Below are positions 1-6,692 of a DNA stretch of 6,965 nt, piece by piece. The stretch is taken from positions 1 to 6,965 of the forward strand of contig NZ_URNN01000157.1 in the NCBI RefSeq assembly GCF_900549175.1, given 5' to 3'. A program made the position numbers and the translations under genes. The notes beneath the pieces were generated by a model. That model was not told where the DNA came from. It searched no databases and was given only the letters and a program-made list of their open reading frames with translations. Positions within the stretch are counted from its first letter, which is position 1; each line of letters starts with the position of its first letter. This DNA is from an uncultured Prevotella sp. Its GTDB lineage: Bacteria; Bacteroidota; Bacteroidia; Bacteroidales; Bacteroidaceae.

Positions 1-231
1 AATAAAACACGACAAAACTACTATGCAATCTTACCTGTCTATGCCGGGGAGGCATGCGAATGCTGCGATATGGATATTCACATATGCATAAAGAGCTTCA
101 GGCTGATTTGCATAATATAAACGCAAAGGGATTTTTTTTGTTCAATAGGAAGTATAAAAAAAGTGATTTTATAGGAGTAATTATCGTTGTACCTCATAAA
201 AACGTTACTTTTGCTCCTTCTAAAGACAGAA
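1..231. other. Leader region without a convincing gene
   Basis: I see no supported gene in this AT-rich stretch. A frame on the + strand stays open from base 1 to a TAA at 118-120, but the roughly 39 residues it would encode are Cys-rich and resemble nothing I know, so it could equally be the tail of an upstream gene or chance. A short inverted repeat (ATGCC at 41-45, GGCAT at 51-55, loop GGGGA) could be a weak hairpin, and there is a run of eight T at 132-139. The only signal I would use is the candidate promoter at its right end. Confidence 0.5.
187..213 (+). promoter_or_regulatory. Candidate Bacteroidetes promoter for the HD/OB gene
   Basis: TACTTTTG at 206-213 matches the Bacteroides -7 consensus TAnnTTTG exactly. 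The -33 element is weak: a TTG at 187-189, with a 16-base spacer that is shorter than the usual 19-21. Transcription would start near base 220, just before the ATG codons at 232 and 238. This argues against the in-frame TTG at 187 being the translation start, because that codon would lie upstream of the transcript. Confidence 0.5.
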
Positions 232-1428
232 ATGCGTATGGAGCCCAGAGAACTTATCAACTTTATGGCTATTGCCGAGAGACTAAAGTGTAATACACGC
301 CATTCGTGGACATCAACCTATCGCCATGAGAGCGTAGCTGAACATAGTTGGCGACTCACTTTACTGGCATATTTTGTACAGGATGAATTTCCTGAGGCTG
401 ATATGAATAAAGTGATTCAGATGTGTATTCTTCATGATTTAGGTGAGGCTATCACAGGAGACATTCCTGCTTTCTATAAAACGCAGAAAGATGAAGAGGT
501 TGAAGACCGTAAGATTGAGGAGTTGTTTCAGACTCTACCTCCTTTTTATCGGGATAAACTATTGCCGTTATTTCGGGAGATGGGAGAGCTTGCAACGCTG
601 GAGGCGAAGATATACAAAGCTTTGGATAAAATGGAAGCTATCTTTCAACACAATGAAGCTGATATTTCTACCTGGATTCCTTTGGAATATACTACCAACT
701 TGGAGTATGGAGCAGAGAATGTAGCGTTTTCTCCTTATTTGAGACGGTTGAAACAGGAGCTCTATAATGATTCGGTTCGAAAGATTGAAAGTGTATCCGA
801 ACAAGGAGGAGGCAGCAATAACAGATGGGTTGATTTGACACTGAAGGTCTCCCCGAAGATGATAAAAGATGCACAGGGAAATGAGAACAAGGCTTTCACG
901 GCATTTGCCGTAAATTGCGTGATTCCGGCAAGAAACGGTATCGACAAAACAGTGGAAATCTCTGTCGCTAAGGATGGAGAGGAGCACAATCGGGCTGACT
1001 ATACCGTAGGCAAGAGAGTGGAAATTTCCGGTGTGTTGACTTTCAAGAAGCGTGGAGACAACCTCTATTTCAATATGTCGGCTTCATCGGTCAACCTTAC
1101 CGTGGCTTCAAACGAGGATTCCATCAAGGGCGAAATGCTCTTCCGTGGAAAGACAGGCAAGAACATCGAGGAGAAGACAGACAAGAAAGGCAAGAATTTC
1201 TTGCAGTTCTCCGCATTTTCCGCGGAAAAGGTCAATGACGGCTTCGAATACCTGTGGGTACGCTTCTTAGGCTTTGACCGTGAACGTGAGGAGTGGCTGC
1301 AACCGCAGACCGGCATCGAGGCCAAAGGTGAACTGGAACTGTCCGTCTATAACGACAAGCTGAACATAGCCTGCAAGGTATCGGAAATGTCGGAATATGT
1401 GAAACAGCCGTATAACCCTAACAACTGA
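232..1428 (+). CDS. Fused HD-domain phosphohydrolase and tandem OB-like (ssDNA-binding-like) protein
   Basis: This is a 398-residue two-part protein. Residues 1-187 are a YfbR/HDDC2-type HD hydrolase, a family of cytosolic metal-dependent 5'-deoxynucleotidases that dephosphorylate dNMPs. The motifs are all present: RHESVAEHSW with H32 and H38, ILHDLGEAITGD with H68, D69, E72 and D77, and the late metal ligand D132 in ALDKME. These positions nearly coincide with the catalytic residues of E. coli YfbR. Residues 188-197 (SVSEQGGGSN) form a flexible join. Residues 198-398 resemble the ssDNA-binding-like proteins of Bacteroidales conjugative elements, with two similar OB-like units at about 198-290 and 299-391. 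The HD half is about the normal full length of its family, so neither part looks truncated. I chose ATG 232 because it follows the candidate transcription start; ATG 238 is equally possible. The HD assignment is firm, the ssDNA-binding role is inferred. The ArdC-like gene follows after 5 bases. Confidence 0.85.
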   Translation: MRMEPRELINFMAIAERLKCNTRHSWTSTYRHESVAEHSWRLTLLAYFVQDEFPEADMNKVIQMCILHDLGEAITGDIPAFYKTQKDEEVEDRKIEELFQTLPPFYRDKLLPLFREMGELATLEAKIYKALDKMEAIFQHNEADISTWIPLEYTTNLEYGAENVAFSPYLRRLKQELYNDSVRKIESVSEQGGGSNNRWVDLTLKVSPKMIKDAQGNENKAFTAFAVNCVIPARNGIDKTVEISVAKDGEEHNRADYTVGKRVEISGVLTFKKRGDNLYFNMSASSVNLTVASNEDSIKGEMLFRGKTGKNIEEKTDKKGKNFLQFSAFSAEKVNDGFEYLWVRFLGFDREREEWLQPQTGIEAKGELELSVYNDKLNIACKVSEMSEYVKQPYNPNN

Positions 1429-1433
1429 CAGTC

Positions 1434-3146
1434 ATGGCCGGTTACAGGAAAAACAGCAATGACGGTCCGTCCGCGGAGGACAAGGCTCTTGACCTCTTTG
1501 CGGAAATGATGATTGAGCGCATCGAGACCATCAGCAAGGACTGGACGAAACCATGGATTACCGAAGGCAGCTTAGGGTGGCCGAAGAATCTGTCCGGACG
1601 TGAGTACAATGGGATGAACGCGCTCATGTTGCTTCTCCATTGCGAGAACAAGGGCTACAAGATACCGCGTTTCTGTACCTTTGACTGCGTGCAACGGATG
1701 AACAAACCGTCCGAAAAGCAGGCAAAGGAGGGTGTAGAACTGCCAAGAGTTTCAGTGAACAAGGGCGAAAAATCCTTCCCCGTGATGCTCACTACCTTTA
1801 CCTGCATCCACAAGGAGACCAAGGAGAAGATCAAGTATGACGATTTTAAGAAACTCTCCGATGAAGAGAAGAAGATGTACAATGTATATCCGAAGATGCA
1901 GGTCTTCCGGGTATTCAATGTAGCCCAAACCAATCTTCAGGAAGCCCGTCCGGAACTTTGGAACAAGCTGGCGAATGGGGATGCCGTAAAGTTGGATGAA
2001 AGCGAGAAGATGTCTTTTGAACCGATGGATGTGATGATTCGAGATAACCGCTGGATTTGCCCGATCAAGCCGATGCACCAGGACAAGGCATACTTTTCCA
2101 TTTCCAAGAACGAGATTGTGGTTCCCGAAAAATCCCAGTTCAAGGACGGCGAATCCTATTATGGTACTCTTTGGCATGAGATGACCCACAGCACGGGCAT
2201 TGGGGGGCAACTCGACCGTATCAAACCGTCCGGTTTCGGTTCGGACGAATACGCCCGTGAGGAACTGGTGGCAGAATTAGGCAGCGCATTGGTGGCACAG
2301 CGTTACGGTATGAGCAAGGCATTGAAAGAAGAGAGCTGCGCTTATCTGAAATCCTGGCTGGACCACTTGAAGGAATCGCCCCAGTTTATCAAGACCACAC
2401 TTCTGGATGTAAAAAGGGCTACCTCGCTCGTTACGCAGAATGTGGATAAAATAGTGCAGGAATTGGAACAGAAAAGCAAGGTGCAGCAGGATAACGGACA
2501 GCGGAATAAGGTCAAACAGTCCGTACCCGAAGGAAAGGTGTTCTACTCTTCCGTAGCCTATCTGCAATCCACCGATGACACCTCACGACTGGATGCGCTT
2601 CGGGAGAAAGGCGATTATGAGGGATTACTCCGGCTTGCCAAGGAGTATTATGATGGCGATGGAATCAACGAGCAATATACCTTTGTCTCTCCTCGCCAGA
2701 ACAAGGGTGATGATCTGCTGATAGAAGACAAGGATTTTGCCGTGATCTATAACAACAGCGTGGGAGGATCTTACGAGGTGATGCTGAAATACTCGGAGCA
2801 GGAAATCCGTGACCATATTACACGGTATGGTGTCCGGCTGGCAAGCAGTGACATAAAAGAGGTTGCCAAAGACATGGCGGCCGAGCAGTTCTCTGCGATG
2901 ACAAAGCAGCGTACTCCTGTCCTTGAAATGCCAAACGGAGATATTCTCCATATCGGGTATAACAGGGATGCCGACACCCTTGATGTCGGCACGGCGACCA
3001 ATGCCGGAATTGCCGTCAGCCACAGTTTCCCATACGACCACGACAATTCACTCGATTCCAATCTCCAATCCGTCAATGAAAAGCTGAATGAAATGGAGCA
3101 ATATCAAAAAGAGGAGTTGGAATACAGTGGCGGGATGCACCGCTGA
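1434..3146 (+). CDS. ArdC-like antirestriction protein with zincin metallopeptidase domain
   Basis: This 570-residue protein has the ArdC architecture. An N-terminal ssDNA-binding-type domain spans about residues 15-165 and includes the typical WTKPW and REYNGMNALML segments. A zincin metallopeptidase domain follows at about 195-315, with the HExxH site as HEMTH (H248, E249, H252) and a probable third zinc ligand in EELVAELGSA (E276 or E277). Residues about 345-570 form a charged C-terminal extension I cannot assign; classical ArdC proteins are about 300 residues. Plasmid ArdC binds single-stranded DNA and protects incoming DNA from restriction, acting in the recipient cytosol; that role is inferred here from family. 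The gene starts 5 bases after the preceding stop, so the two are very likely co-transcribed, and both have the higher-GC composition of the element. A strong hairpin lies 25 bases after its stop. The family call is secure; the antirestriction activity is not shown. Confidence 0.85.
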   Translation: MAGYRKNSNDGPSAEDKALDLFAEMMIERIETISKDWTKPWITEGSLGWPKNLSGREYNGMNALMLLLHCENKGYKIPRFCTFDCVQRMNKPSEKQAKEGVELPRVSVNKGEKSFPVMLTTFTCIHKETKEKIKYDDFKKLSDEEKKMYNVYPKMQVFRVFNVAQTNLQEARPELWNKLANGDAVKLDESEKMSFEPMDVMIRDNRWICPIKPMHQDKAYFSISKNEIVVPEKSQFKDGESYYGTLWHEMTHSTGIGGQLDRIKPSGFGSDEYAREELVAELGSALVAQRYGMSKALKEESCAYLKSWLDHLKESPQFIKTTLLDVKRATSLVTQNVDKIVQELEQKSKVQQDNGQRNKVKQSVPEGKVFYSSVAYLQSTDDTSRLDALREKGDYEGLLRLAKEYYDGDGINEQYTFVSPRQNKGDDLLIEDKDFAVIYNNSVGGSYEVMLKYSEQEIRDHITRYGVRLASSDIKEVAKDMAAEQFSAMTKQRTPVLEMPNGDILHIGYNRDADTLDVGTATNAGIAVSHSFPYDHDNSLDSNLQSVNEKLNEMEQYQKEELEYSGGMHR

Positions 3147-3171
3147 GTATAAAAGTCTGTTATCTGTTCTG

Positions 3172-3213
3172 TTCAGCCGTAGAGAGTCGTCCTCTCTGCG
3201 GCTGAATTGGTTT
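3172..3213 (+). terminator. Probable transcription terminator after the ArdC-like gene
   Basis: The left arm at 3172-3186 (TTCAGCCGTAGAGAG) pairs with the right arm at 3192-3206 over 15 base pairs, with one G-T wobble and a 5-base loop (TCGTC). The stem is long and GC-rich, but the T tract after it is poor (TTGGTTT at 3207-3213). It lies between the end of one unit and the promoter of the next, where a terminator is expected. The near-symmetrical stem could also act on the opposite strand. Confidence 0.75.
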
Positions 3214-3263
3214 AGTCCCACTGATAAGTCCTACTTACACAAAAAAGAGAGATTTTTCACCTT

Positions 3264-3310
3264 AATTAGTCGCAAAATATCGGCACTATTCTGAATTAGT
3301 GCCGAAAATT
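3264..3310 (+). promoter_or_regulatory. Operator-like repeats upstream of the AbiEi-like gene
   Basis: Two kinds of symmetry overlap here. A perfect inverted repeat has 9-base arms TCGGCACTA (3280-3288) and TAGTGCCGA (3297-3305) around an 8-base centre. A direct repeat starts with AATTAGT at 3264 and again at 3294, exactly 30 bases (about three helical turns) apart, and continues imperfectly as CGCAAAA and GCCGAAAA. The right arm lies at the expected -33 position of the promoter, so protein bound here would block RNA polymerase. AbiEi antitoxins are known to repress their own promoter by binding inverted repeats, so the winged-helix product of the next gene is the natural candidate regulator. 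The site is seen; its binding partner is inferred. Confidence 0.6.
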
Positions 3311-3313
3311 TGT

Positions 3314-3321
3314 TACCTTTG
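3314..3321 (+). promoter_or_regulatory. Bacteroidetes -7 promoter element for the AbiE pair
   Basis: TACCTTTG matches the TAnnTTTG consensus exactly and is followed by GCA, as is common in Bacteroides promoters. The predicted transcription start is near 3328, about 20 bases before the ATG at 3348. No clear TTTG -33 box is present; the expected place is occupied by the operator-like repeat. A purine-rich AAAGGA at 3331-3336 may help ribosome binding. Confidence 0.65.
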
Positions 3322-3347
3322 CAGTCGAAGAAAGGAATAATAATCAC

Positions 3348-4070
3348 ATGAGCAACGAGACGACAACATTCATACTTGACTATGCTGAAGTTCATCATGA
3401 CTTTAGTTTAGGAGATTTGTTTGCTTATCTACAAGAGAAGACAGGCATCAAAAAGTCTTCTTTGTCCTGGTATCTGTTCAAGCTCGTGAATGAAAATGTA
3501 CTGGTCAGAACCGGGCGGGGAACGTATGCCAAAGTGATGAAGCAGGTCTTTTCACCCCAACCGATAGAGGAAGTGAAGGAGGTTTACGGTTTGTTGCAAT
3601 CGGATTTTCCGTTTGCGAAATTCTCTGTTTATCAAGGGGACATCATAGCCCCTTTGCAACATCACCTTTCATCCAACCGCATCATCTACGTGGAAACGGA
3701 CAGGGATTCGGCAGAAACCGTTTTCAATTTTCTGAAAGACAGAAACCATGATGTTTACCTACGACCGGACAAAAATATGATATACCGATACGTGGATATG
3801 GACAGCCGTGTCATTTTCGTAAAAAATCTTGTTTCGGAAGCTCCCTTGCAAGAAGTATCCGGCGTGCCTATGCCCACGTTGGAAAAACTGTTAGTGGATA
3901 TATTGAGAGATACGGACTTTTTCTACCTGCAAGGCAGTGAGAGTGACCGTATCATAGAAAACGCCTTTAACCTGTACACAATCAACAGGAACAGGCTTTT
4001 CAGGTATGCCGATAGGCGTAAAGTGAAGAAAGAATTATCGTCAATTTTAGAAAACTTGAACATACAATGA
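3348..4070 (+). CDS. AbiEi-like antitoxin, winged-helix transcriptional regulator
   Basis: This 240-residue protein is the probable antitoxin and autorepressor of a type IV toxin-antitoxin pair. Residues about 5-62 read as a winged helix-turn-helix: an FSLGDLFAYLQ helix, then a KKSSLSWYLFKLVNE recognition-type segment and a wing ending in RTGRGTYAKV. The remainder, with PTLEKLLVDIL at about residues 176-186 and NRNRLFRYADRRKVKKEL near the end, resembles the C-terminal domain of AbiEi-type antitoxins and of related Bacteroidales proteins. In studied AbiE systems AbiEi represses the operon and counters the toxin without a stable complex. The gene follows an operator-like repeat and promoter, and its TGA overlaps the next ATG in ATGA, indicating translational coupling. 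The assignment leans partly on the clear toxin next door; alone it would be a winged-helix protein of unknown role. Confidence 0.75.
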   Translation: MSNETTTFILDYAEVHHDFSLGDLFAYLQEKTGIKKSSLSWYLFKLVNENVLVRTGRGTYAKVMKQVFSPQPIEEVKEVYGLLQSDFPFAKFSVYQGDIIAPLQHHLSSNRIIYVETDRDSAETVFNFLKDRNHDVYLRPDKNMIYRYVDMDSRVIFVKNLVSEAPLQEVSGVPMPTLEKLLVDILRDTDFFYLQGSESDRIIENAFNLYTINRNRLFRYADRRKVKKELSSILENLNIQ

Positions 4071-5140
4071 TAAAGAAAGAGTGTTTTACGACAGAATGGA
4101 TTGAACAGGTTGCATCCGAACTGCACTACAATGACAAGAACCTCATAGAGAAAGTAATCCGTGCCTTGTCCCTGCTTGAAATGTTGGTTAAAGCCGGATG
4201 TCCTCTCGTCTTCAAGGGTGGCACGGCACTTATGCTCATTCTTGGGAAATCTGCCCATCGTCTATCAATCGACATTGATGTCATCTGTCCTCCCGGAACC
4301 AATATAGAGGACTATCTGAAATCGTTTGCCGATTTTGGCTTTATCAATCTGGAACTCGTGGAGCGCAAGCAAAGGGACGACGCGGACATACCTAAAAGCC
4401 ATTCCAAGTTTTTCTATCAGATAGCTTACCGGAACGACACGGACGCCCAATCCTATATCCTGCTGGACGTATTGTACGAGGAGATTCATTATTTCCAAAC
4501 CCGGCAAATAGCCATTGATTGCCCGTTCATACGGCTGGAGGGAGAACCGTTAATGGTGACTGTTCCGTCCGCAGAAGATATTTTAGGGGATAAACTGACA
4601 GCTTTCGCTCCCAACACTACCGGAATACCTTATTACAAGAACGGCAGGTCCTGTTCGATGGAGATAGCCAAGCAACTTTATGACGTGGGGCGGTTGTTTG
4701 AAAATGTTTCAGGATTGCAGATTACCGCAGAGGCTTTCCGCAAGATTGCGGTAGTCGAACTCTCGTACCGGTCTTTGGGAACGGATATCGGACAGGTCTT
4801 CAACGACATCCGTCAGACGGCACTCTGTATCTCCACACGAGGTAAATCCGGAGAAGGTGATTTCAACTTGATACAAGACGGAATCATCCGTGTAAAGTCA
4901 TTTATGTACAAACAACGGTATCTGATAGACAATGCTATTATTGATGCGGCACGGGCGGCTTATTTAGCCACGCTGATTGAAAAGGGAGTCACAGAAGTGG
5001 AACGCTATTCAAACAATCCGGTTGACATCAAGGATTTGGTTATTCGACCTTCGCTGACCAACAAACTGAACAAGTTGAAAAGCAATCTACCAGAAGCCTT
5101 CTATTATTGGGCAAAGACGAGTGAACTGTTGGAAGTATGA
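4067..5140 (+). CDS. AbiEii/AbiGii-family nucleotidyltransferase toxin
   Basis: This 357-residue protein carries the DNA polymerase beta-like nucleotidyltransferase motifs of the AbiEii/AbiGii toxin family. The first is FKGGTALML (G51-G52-T53), followed by RLSIDIDV with D69 and D71 as the metal-binding pair. A likely third acidic residue is D134 in ILLDVLYEE. Further family motifs are EDILGDKLTAF (K176) and EIAKQLYDVGRL at about 199-210, which places K202 and D206. All catalytic positions look intact. Characterised relatives either bind GTP or, as with MenT enzymes, add nucleotides to the tRNA acceptor stem and block translation; which applies here is unknown. It acts in the cytosol. Overlap with the antitoxin gene by 4 bases sets both the start and the co-expression. 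Roles can be plasmid or element stabilisation or abortive infection against phage. Confidence 0.87.
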   Translation: MIKKECFTTEWIEQVASELHYNDKNLIEKVIRALSLLEMLVKAGCPLVFKGGTALMLILGKSAHRLSIDIDVICPPGTNIEDYLKSFADFGFINLELVERKQRDDADIPKSHSKFFYQIAYRNDTDAQSYILLDVLYEEIHYFQTRQIAIDCPFIRLEGEPLMVTVPSAEDILGDKLTAFAPNTTGIPYYKNGRSCSMEIAKQLYDVGRLFENVSGLQITAEAFRKIAVVELSYRSLGTDIGQVFNDIRQTALCISTRGKSGEGDFNLIQDGIIRVKSFMYKQRYLIDNAIIDAARAAYLATLIEKGVTEVERYSNNPVDIKDLVIRPSLTNKLNKLKSNLPEAFYYWAKTSELLEV

Positions 5141-5189
5141 TTTTTTGTAAACAGCACGAAGGCTATTCCCCACATAATTCACGGTCAAT

Positions 5190-6020
5190 ATGAACGAAAG
5201 GCTGGTATTTGTAATCCTGCTCGGTGTTATCAGTATCCTATGGTATATCGTTGGATATTGGCGGCGGAAAGCCGGAGAAACGGCGTTTTTAGCTGCGCAA
5301 AAGACCGAGAAGGAGGATGAACGTGACCGTTTATGCCGTTTGGCGGTAAGAGCCGGTCATCGGGATGCTTGTCGTATGTTCTGTTGTTTACATCCGGATT
5401 TATTCAAAGAACAGCCACCACTCAAACCATTCAAATTGCACGGTACAAAAGTAGTATTCTATGGGCAATATTATCCGTCCCGGTACAAACCGTTTCTCAA
5501 CGATGATCAGCAGGCGTTCTGCCATTCAGTCTATGAGTTCAAGGAGGGAAAAATACACGGCATTGAGTTTTTCAAATCTTGCATGAACGCCTTACAAATG
5601 GATGACCACCATTTTCATATCATGTTCATGCCTTGTAGCGATGAGTTCAAATATATCCAGCGATTCAAGCGTTTGAACTGGTATGTCTGTACCCATTGTC
5701 CGGATCTGACATCAGGATTATACGATGTTGATGTGTTCGAGCCTCGTGAATGTTTGCATGAAGCCAAAGGTTATGAGAATCGAATACTTGAGCGGAATTA
5801 CCGAATCACAGGAGATATAAAAGGGAAAGATGTTATTATTGTTGACGATGTACTGACTACCGGGCAAAGTATGACCGACTACAAGGAGGAGATAGAACGG
5901 TGCGGTGGCAAGGTGGTGGCTGCCATTTTCTATGGCAAGACTATCACTTTGCCGCATCCGCTGATTGTCAAATTGGAGGTGTGGGGTGACTATATTACCC
6001 GCTTTTCCAAATCAAATTAG
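5190..6020 (+). CDS. Membrane-anchored phosphoribosyltransferase-fold protein, ComF-like PRPP loop
   Basis: This 276-residue protein begins with one hydrophobic helix (residues 5-24) followed by RRK, which predicts an N-terminal anchor with the bulk in the cytosol. Residues about 48-66 (LCRLAVRAGHRDACRMF) recall a single Sel1/TPR-like helical hairpin. The clearest signal is DVIIVDDVLTTGQS at 214-227, the PRPP-binding loop of type I phosphoribosyltransferases, with D219, D220 and the TTG turn. The preceding ERNYRITGDIKGK also fits the ComF pattern. ComF proteins are linked to DNA uptake and processing, but no zinc-finger N-terminus is present and the substrate is unknown. It lies 49 bases after the toxin gene on the same strand; I see no promoter or terminator between, so it may be read from the AbiE promoter. 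The fold call is firm; the function is open. Confidence 0.75.
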   Translation: MNERLVFVILLGVISILWYIVGYWRRKAGETAFLAAQKTEKEDERDRLCRLAVRAGHRDACRMFCCLHPDLFKEQPPLKPFKLHGTKVVFYGQYYPSRYKPFLNDDQQAFCHSVYEFKEGKIHGIEFFKSCMNALQMDDHHFHIMFMPCSDEFKYIQRFKRLNWYVCTHCPDLTSGLYDVDVFEPRECLHEAKGYENRILERNYRITGDIKGKDVIIVDDVLTTGQSMTDYKEEIERCGGKVVAAIFYGKTITLPHPLIVKLEVWGDYITRFSKSN

Positions 6021-6057
6021 TCTCTTTCTTTGCGGTTGGATTGTTGTAGCTATATAG

Positions 6058-6684
6058 TCAGTCAATATCATAGCCTATCACGTATTCATCGTTGATAAGC
6101 AGATAGTAATAGCCGTTGCCACAATTCCGGTATTCTTTGCTGAAGCCTGCCGACATATCGCCATTGTCCCGTAGCTCACACCAAAGCGTTCCGTCATAAC
6201 CGCAAAAATCAAAGCGACAAGTGGAAAAACTCTCTTTGTTCTTCATCGCCTCTCTGAAACGCTGCATAGATGCCGTCCCACAATATTTTTCGATAGTGGC
6301 AAGCCCTATACACTTGCCGTCAATGCGTGTTCCGGTCGTGATGTGGTTCTCGTAAAGGGATTTATCCAAATCCGCATTTGCGATGTCACGAAGCCAAGCG
6401 TTTGTATGTGTGGCAAGTCGGGCAAGTTTCTGATATTTCAGAATGAGTTTCCTGTCCGTATTCGCCTCCTGCTCTTGCGAGGGATAGTATATCTGCTCGA
6501 TGCTTGACCAATCTGTGAAAACATAACCTTTTGTCCTTTTGCCGGGCGCGATAATGCCAATAATACCCCTGTCCCGATTGATGAACAAGCGTCTGCGTTT
6601 TCCTGCAATCCTCACATATAGAGACGAAGGATTGGTTTCGTTGCGAAGATAGCTCTCCGCAGGATGAATAGTTGTCGTTTCCAT
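6058..6684 (-). CDS. Hypothetical protein of 208 residues
   Basis: I do not recognise a family. The protein is soluble-looking, with no signal peptide or membrane segment. The N-terminal part holds a basic stretch (GKRRRLFINRDRG at 28-40 and APGKRTKGYVF at 46-56), the middle (about 77-112) looks helical, and the C-terminal third is rich in aromatics and cysteines (C125, C135, C156, C161, C169, C188), ending GYYYLLINDEYVIGYDID in a beta-like pattern. The length, single ATG at 6684 and sensible amino-acid content support a real gene. It starts 8 bases after the stop of the small upstream gene, so they are probably in one operon. It converges with the phosphoribosyltransferase gene, leaving 37 bases between stops. 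Similar uncharacterised proteins are common cargo in Bacteroidales conjugative elements; any role would be a guess. Confidence 0.7.
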   Translation of the reverse strand: METTTIHPAESYLRNETNPSSLYVRIAGKRRRLFINRDRGIIGIIAPGKRTKGYVFTDWSSIEQIYYPSQEQEANTDRKLILKYQKLARLATHTNAWLRDIANADLDKSLYENHITTGTRIDGKCIGLATIEKYCGTASMQRFREAMKNKESFSTCRFDFCGYDGTLWCELRDNGDMSAGFSKEYRNCGNGYYYLLINDEYVIGYDID

Positions 6685-6692
6685 ATCCGTAC

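Noticed and set aside
13..20. TAGTTTTG on the - strand, matching TAnnTTTG and pointing off the left edge
   Set aside because: There is no -33 element at a proper distance and no gene visible beyond it; an 8-base degenerate motif is expected by chance.
204..214. GTTACTTTTGC, and GTTACCTTTGC at 3312-3322, as possible attachment cores like the CTnDOT-type GTAnnTTTGC
   Set aside because: Both differ from that pattern by one base and both sit exactly where a -7 promoter element is expected. No integrase gene or element end is visible.
187..231. TTG at 187 as the start of the HD/OB gene
   Set aside because: The added 15 residues are a leucine-rich run absent from HD hydrolases of this family, and the codon lies before the predicted transcription start. 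ATG 232 or 238 fits better.
54..293. Open frame of 79 codons on the + strand
   Set aside because: It overlaps the start of the well-supported HD domain in another frame, has no recognisable motif, and crosses the candidate promoter.
568..3076. Several - strand open frames of 60-150 codons opposite the HD/OB and ArdC-like genes
   Set aside because: All lie wholly within well-supported genes on the other strand and contain no recognisable domain; they are by-products of codon use.
3214..3237. Small repeats: AGTCCCACT and AGTCCTACT, and TAAGT/ACTTA around CCT
   Set aside because: They are short, imperfect or AT-rich, and do not line up with a promoter or gene end. They may be chance in a non-coding stretch.
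3088..3294. Open frame of 68 codons across the end of the ArdC-like gene and the terminator
   Set aside because: It runs through the strong hairpin and into the operator repeats, starts inside another gene, and shows no family motif.
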